Positions 62,816-64,000 of a DNA stretch of 64,000 nt are shown here, in pieces (position 1 is the stretch's first letter; each line of letters begins with the position of its first letter). The DNA lies in the NCBI RefSeq assembly GCF_001267885.1, contig NZ_CP012382.1, forward strand, positions 930,001-994,000, in the 5' to 3' direction. The notes beneath the pieces were generated by a model. The model saw only the letters and a list, made by a program, of their open reading frames with translations, was not told the origin of the DNA and made no database searches. The position numbers and the translations under genes were made by a program. Source of the stretch: Streptomyces ambofaciens ATCC 23877. Its GTDB lineage: Bacteria; Actinomycetota; Actinomycetes; Streptomycetales; Streptomycetaceae.

Positions 62816-62877
62816 GGACCCTTGACGCCCCGGACGGGCTGAAGCTAGCTTCCCGGCAACCCCATTGAAACATTTCA
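62816..62877 (+). promoter_or_regulatory. sugar ABC transporter promoter with LacI-type operator
   Basis: TTGACG (62822-62827) and TAGCTT (62846-62851) are 18 nt apart, in a plus-strand copy of the rhaI promoter (GGACCCTTGACG at 62816-62827 is the exact inverse of 62739-62750). An operator-like TGAAACATTTCA (62866-62877) follows 14 nt after the -10 box, with five of six arm bases matched. An extra palindrome GAAGCTAGCTTC overlaps the -10 box (62841-62852). Confidence 0.75.
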
Positions 62878-62917
62878 CAGCGGGGTTCCCGCTCGGCACA
62901 CGTACTGGAGAGAACCC

Positions 62918-64000
62918 ATGACCCATCCCGAACCGGAGACCACTCCGGTGCTCGCGCTGGAGGGGGTGAGCAGATCCTTCGGTGCCGTCCGGGCCCTGCG
63001 TGACGTGTCCCTGCGGCTCTACGCGGGCGAGGCCCATGCCCTGGCGGGCGAGAACGGCGCCGGCAAGTCCACCCTGATCAAGACTCTCGCAGGCGTGCAC
63101 CGTCCGGACACCGGAACGGTCCTCCTCGACGGCCGGCCGGTGGAGTTCCACAGCCCGGCGGACGCCCGCGACGCGGGGATCGCCGTGATCTACCAGGAGC
63201 CGACGCTCTTCCCCGACCTGTCCGTCGCGGAGAACATCTTCATCGGACGGCAGCCCCGCCGTTCCCTGGGCAGGGTGGACCACCGCACGGTCAGGACGGC
63301 CGCGGCCGGACTCTTCGCCCGGCTCGGTGTCGCCCTCGACCCGGACCGGCCGGCCCGCGGCCTGTCCATCGCCGACCAGCAACTGGTGGAGATCGCCAAG
63401 GCCCTGTCCTTCGAGGCCCGGGTCCTGATCATGGACGAGCCGACGGCGGCACTCACCGGCAGTGAGGTGGCCCGGCTGTTCGGCGTGGTCGAGACCCTGC
63501 GCGCGCAGGGTTCCGCGGTGCTGTTCATCTCGCACCGTCTGGAGGAGATCTTCGAGCTGTGCCAGCGGGTCACCACCCTGCGGGACGGTGCCTGGATCGC
63601 CAGCGAGCCCCTCTCGGACCTCGACGAGGACGGCCTGGTGCGCCGGATGGTGGGCCGCGAACTGGAGGAGCTGTACCCCAAGCAGGAGACGCGGATCGGC
63701 GAGGTCGCCCTCAGCGTGCGCCGGCTGACGCGGGAGGGCGTGTTCACCGACGTCTCCTTCGACGTCCGGCGCGGCGAGATCGTCGGTCTCGCCGGGCTGG
63801 TCGGGGCGGGCCGCAGCGAAGTGGCCCGGGCCGTGTTCGGGGTCGACTCGTTCGACGGCGGCGAGGTCGAGGTGCTCGGCCGGAAGCTGCCTCCGGGGGC
63901 TCCCAGCCTGGCCATGGCCGCCGGTGTCGCCCTGGTGCCCGAGGACCGCCGCGCCCAGGGCCTGGTGATGGAGATGTCCATCGAGCGCAACATCGGGCTC
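62918..64000 (+). CDS. sugar ABC transporter ATP-binding protein (RbsA type), cut by window end
   Basis: 361 residues visible, no stop before the window ends. First ATPase domain: Walker [10 protein letters not shown] (44-52), signature [15 protein letters not shown], Walker B VLIMDEP and switch His in [10 protein letters not shown]. The second domain begins at about residue 265 ([18 protein letters not shown]), as in RbsA/XylG-type double ATPases; [11 protein letters not shown] is the typical second-domain segment. It energises import of a sugar, most likely rhamnose because of the divergent catabolic operon. ATP-binding sites of the first domain look complete. GGAGAG lies about 8 nt before the ATG. 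Confidence 0.93.
   Translation, partial: MTHPEPETTPVLALEGVSRSFGAVRALRDVSLRLYAGEAHALAGENGAGKSTLIKTLAGVHRPDTGTVLLDGRPVEFHSPADARDAGIAVIYQEPTLFPDLSVAENIFIGRQPRRSLGRVDHRTVRTAAAGLFARLGVALDPDRPARGLSIADQQLVEIAKALSFEARVLIMDEPTAALTGSEVARLFGVVETLRAQGSAVLFISHRLEEIFELCQRVTTLRDGAWIASEPLSDLDEDGLVRRMVGRELEELYPKQETRIGEVALSVRRLTREGVFTDVSFDVRRGEIVGLAGLVGAGRSEVARAVFGVDSFDGGEVEVLGRKLPPGAPSLAMAAGVALVPEDRRAQGLVMEMSIERNIGL

Overview
The window is high-GC actinobacterial DNA from a Streptomyces species. The evidence is the codon use, a secreted chitinase behind the classical Streptomyces chitinase promoter repeat, a long chaplin with a sortase signal, DUF397, DUF2795, DUF6479 and SPW-repeat proteins, and several genes carrying the rare TTA (bldA-dependent) codon. 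No rRNA, tRNA, IS element, prophage or CRISPR was seen. Both ends are cut; the right end interrupts an ABC transporter gene.

Layout. 1-6 kb: LysR regulator, DinB protein, adenosine deaminase, glyoxalase-like protein, pyridoxamine-oxidase-like protein, metallo-beta-lactamase-fold hydrolase and a sulfite-oxidase-like molybdoenzyme. 6.3-9.6 kb: an orphan cytochrome c oxidase subunit I coupled to a small tail-anchored protein, facing a GH19 chitinase whose last codons are disrupted by a seven-base homopolymer. 9.6-14.5 kb: an aldehyde dehydrogenase, then a sulfur-scavenging group (acyl-CoA-dehydrogenase-like flavoprotein, ssuD, ssuE-type FMN reductase) headed by a 27-residue cysteine-containing leader peptide. 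14.6-21.5 kb: small membrane or stress proteins, deaminase, chaplin, secreted TAP-type peptidase, baeRF protein and a Gfo/Idh/MocA dehydrogenase. 21.8-26.1 kb: a PAS/degenerate PP2C protein and a phosphotransferase-fold protein, each with a TTA codon, flanking a large TPR regulator. 26.3-36.3 kb: secreted amidase, universal stress protein, acyl-CoA synthetase, AHL/penicillin-acylase-type Ntn hydrolase and a Tat-exported serine hydrolase. 36.3-42.6 kb: FAD oxidoreductase, a soluble Ser/Thr kinase fused to eight tetratricopeptide-type repeats, an MpaB-like protein and a copper-storage-like Cys-rich protein. 42.7-52.4 kb: large secreted hydrolase, a translationally coupled response regulator/histidine kinase/GerMN lipoprotein operon, DUF3152 protease-like protein, TerC, and an NfeD-SPFH pair.

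52.6-64 kb is the most coherent block: L-rhamnose catabolism. On the minus strand run rhaI, a bifunctional rhamnulose-1-phosphate aldolase/lactaldehyde dehydrogenase, rhaB, and lutA-lutB-lutC joined by ATGA overlaps. Divergently, a ribose-type sugar ABC ATPase runs off the window. The divergent promoters are near mirror images (both TTGACG with TAGCTT), and each carries a LacI-type palindrome just after its -10 box. The proposed flow is rhamnose uptake, isomerisation, phosphorylation, cleavage to DHAP and lactaldehyde, oxidation to lactate, then LutABC oxidation to pyruvate. A LacI regulator sits at the far end of the block beside the decayed tail of a former gene.

A recurring oddity is short tandem repeats of different period (23, 17, 19/15, 16 and 7 bp) filling several intergenic gaps, each with its own unit sequence.
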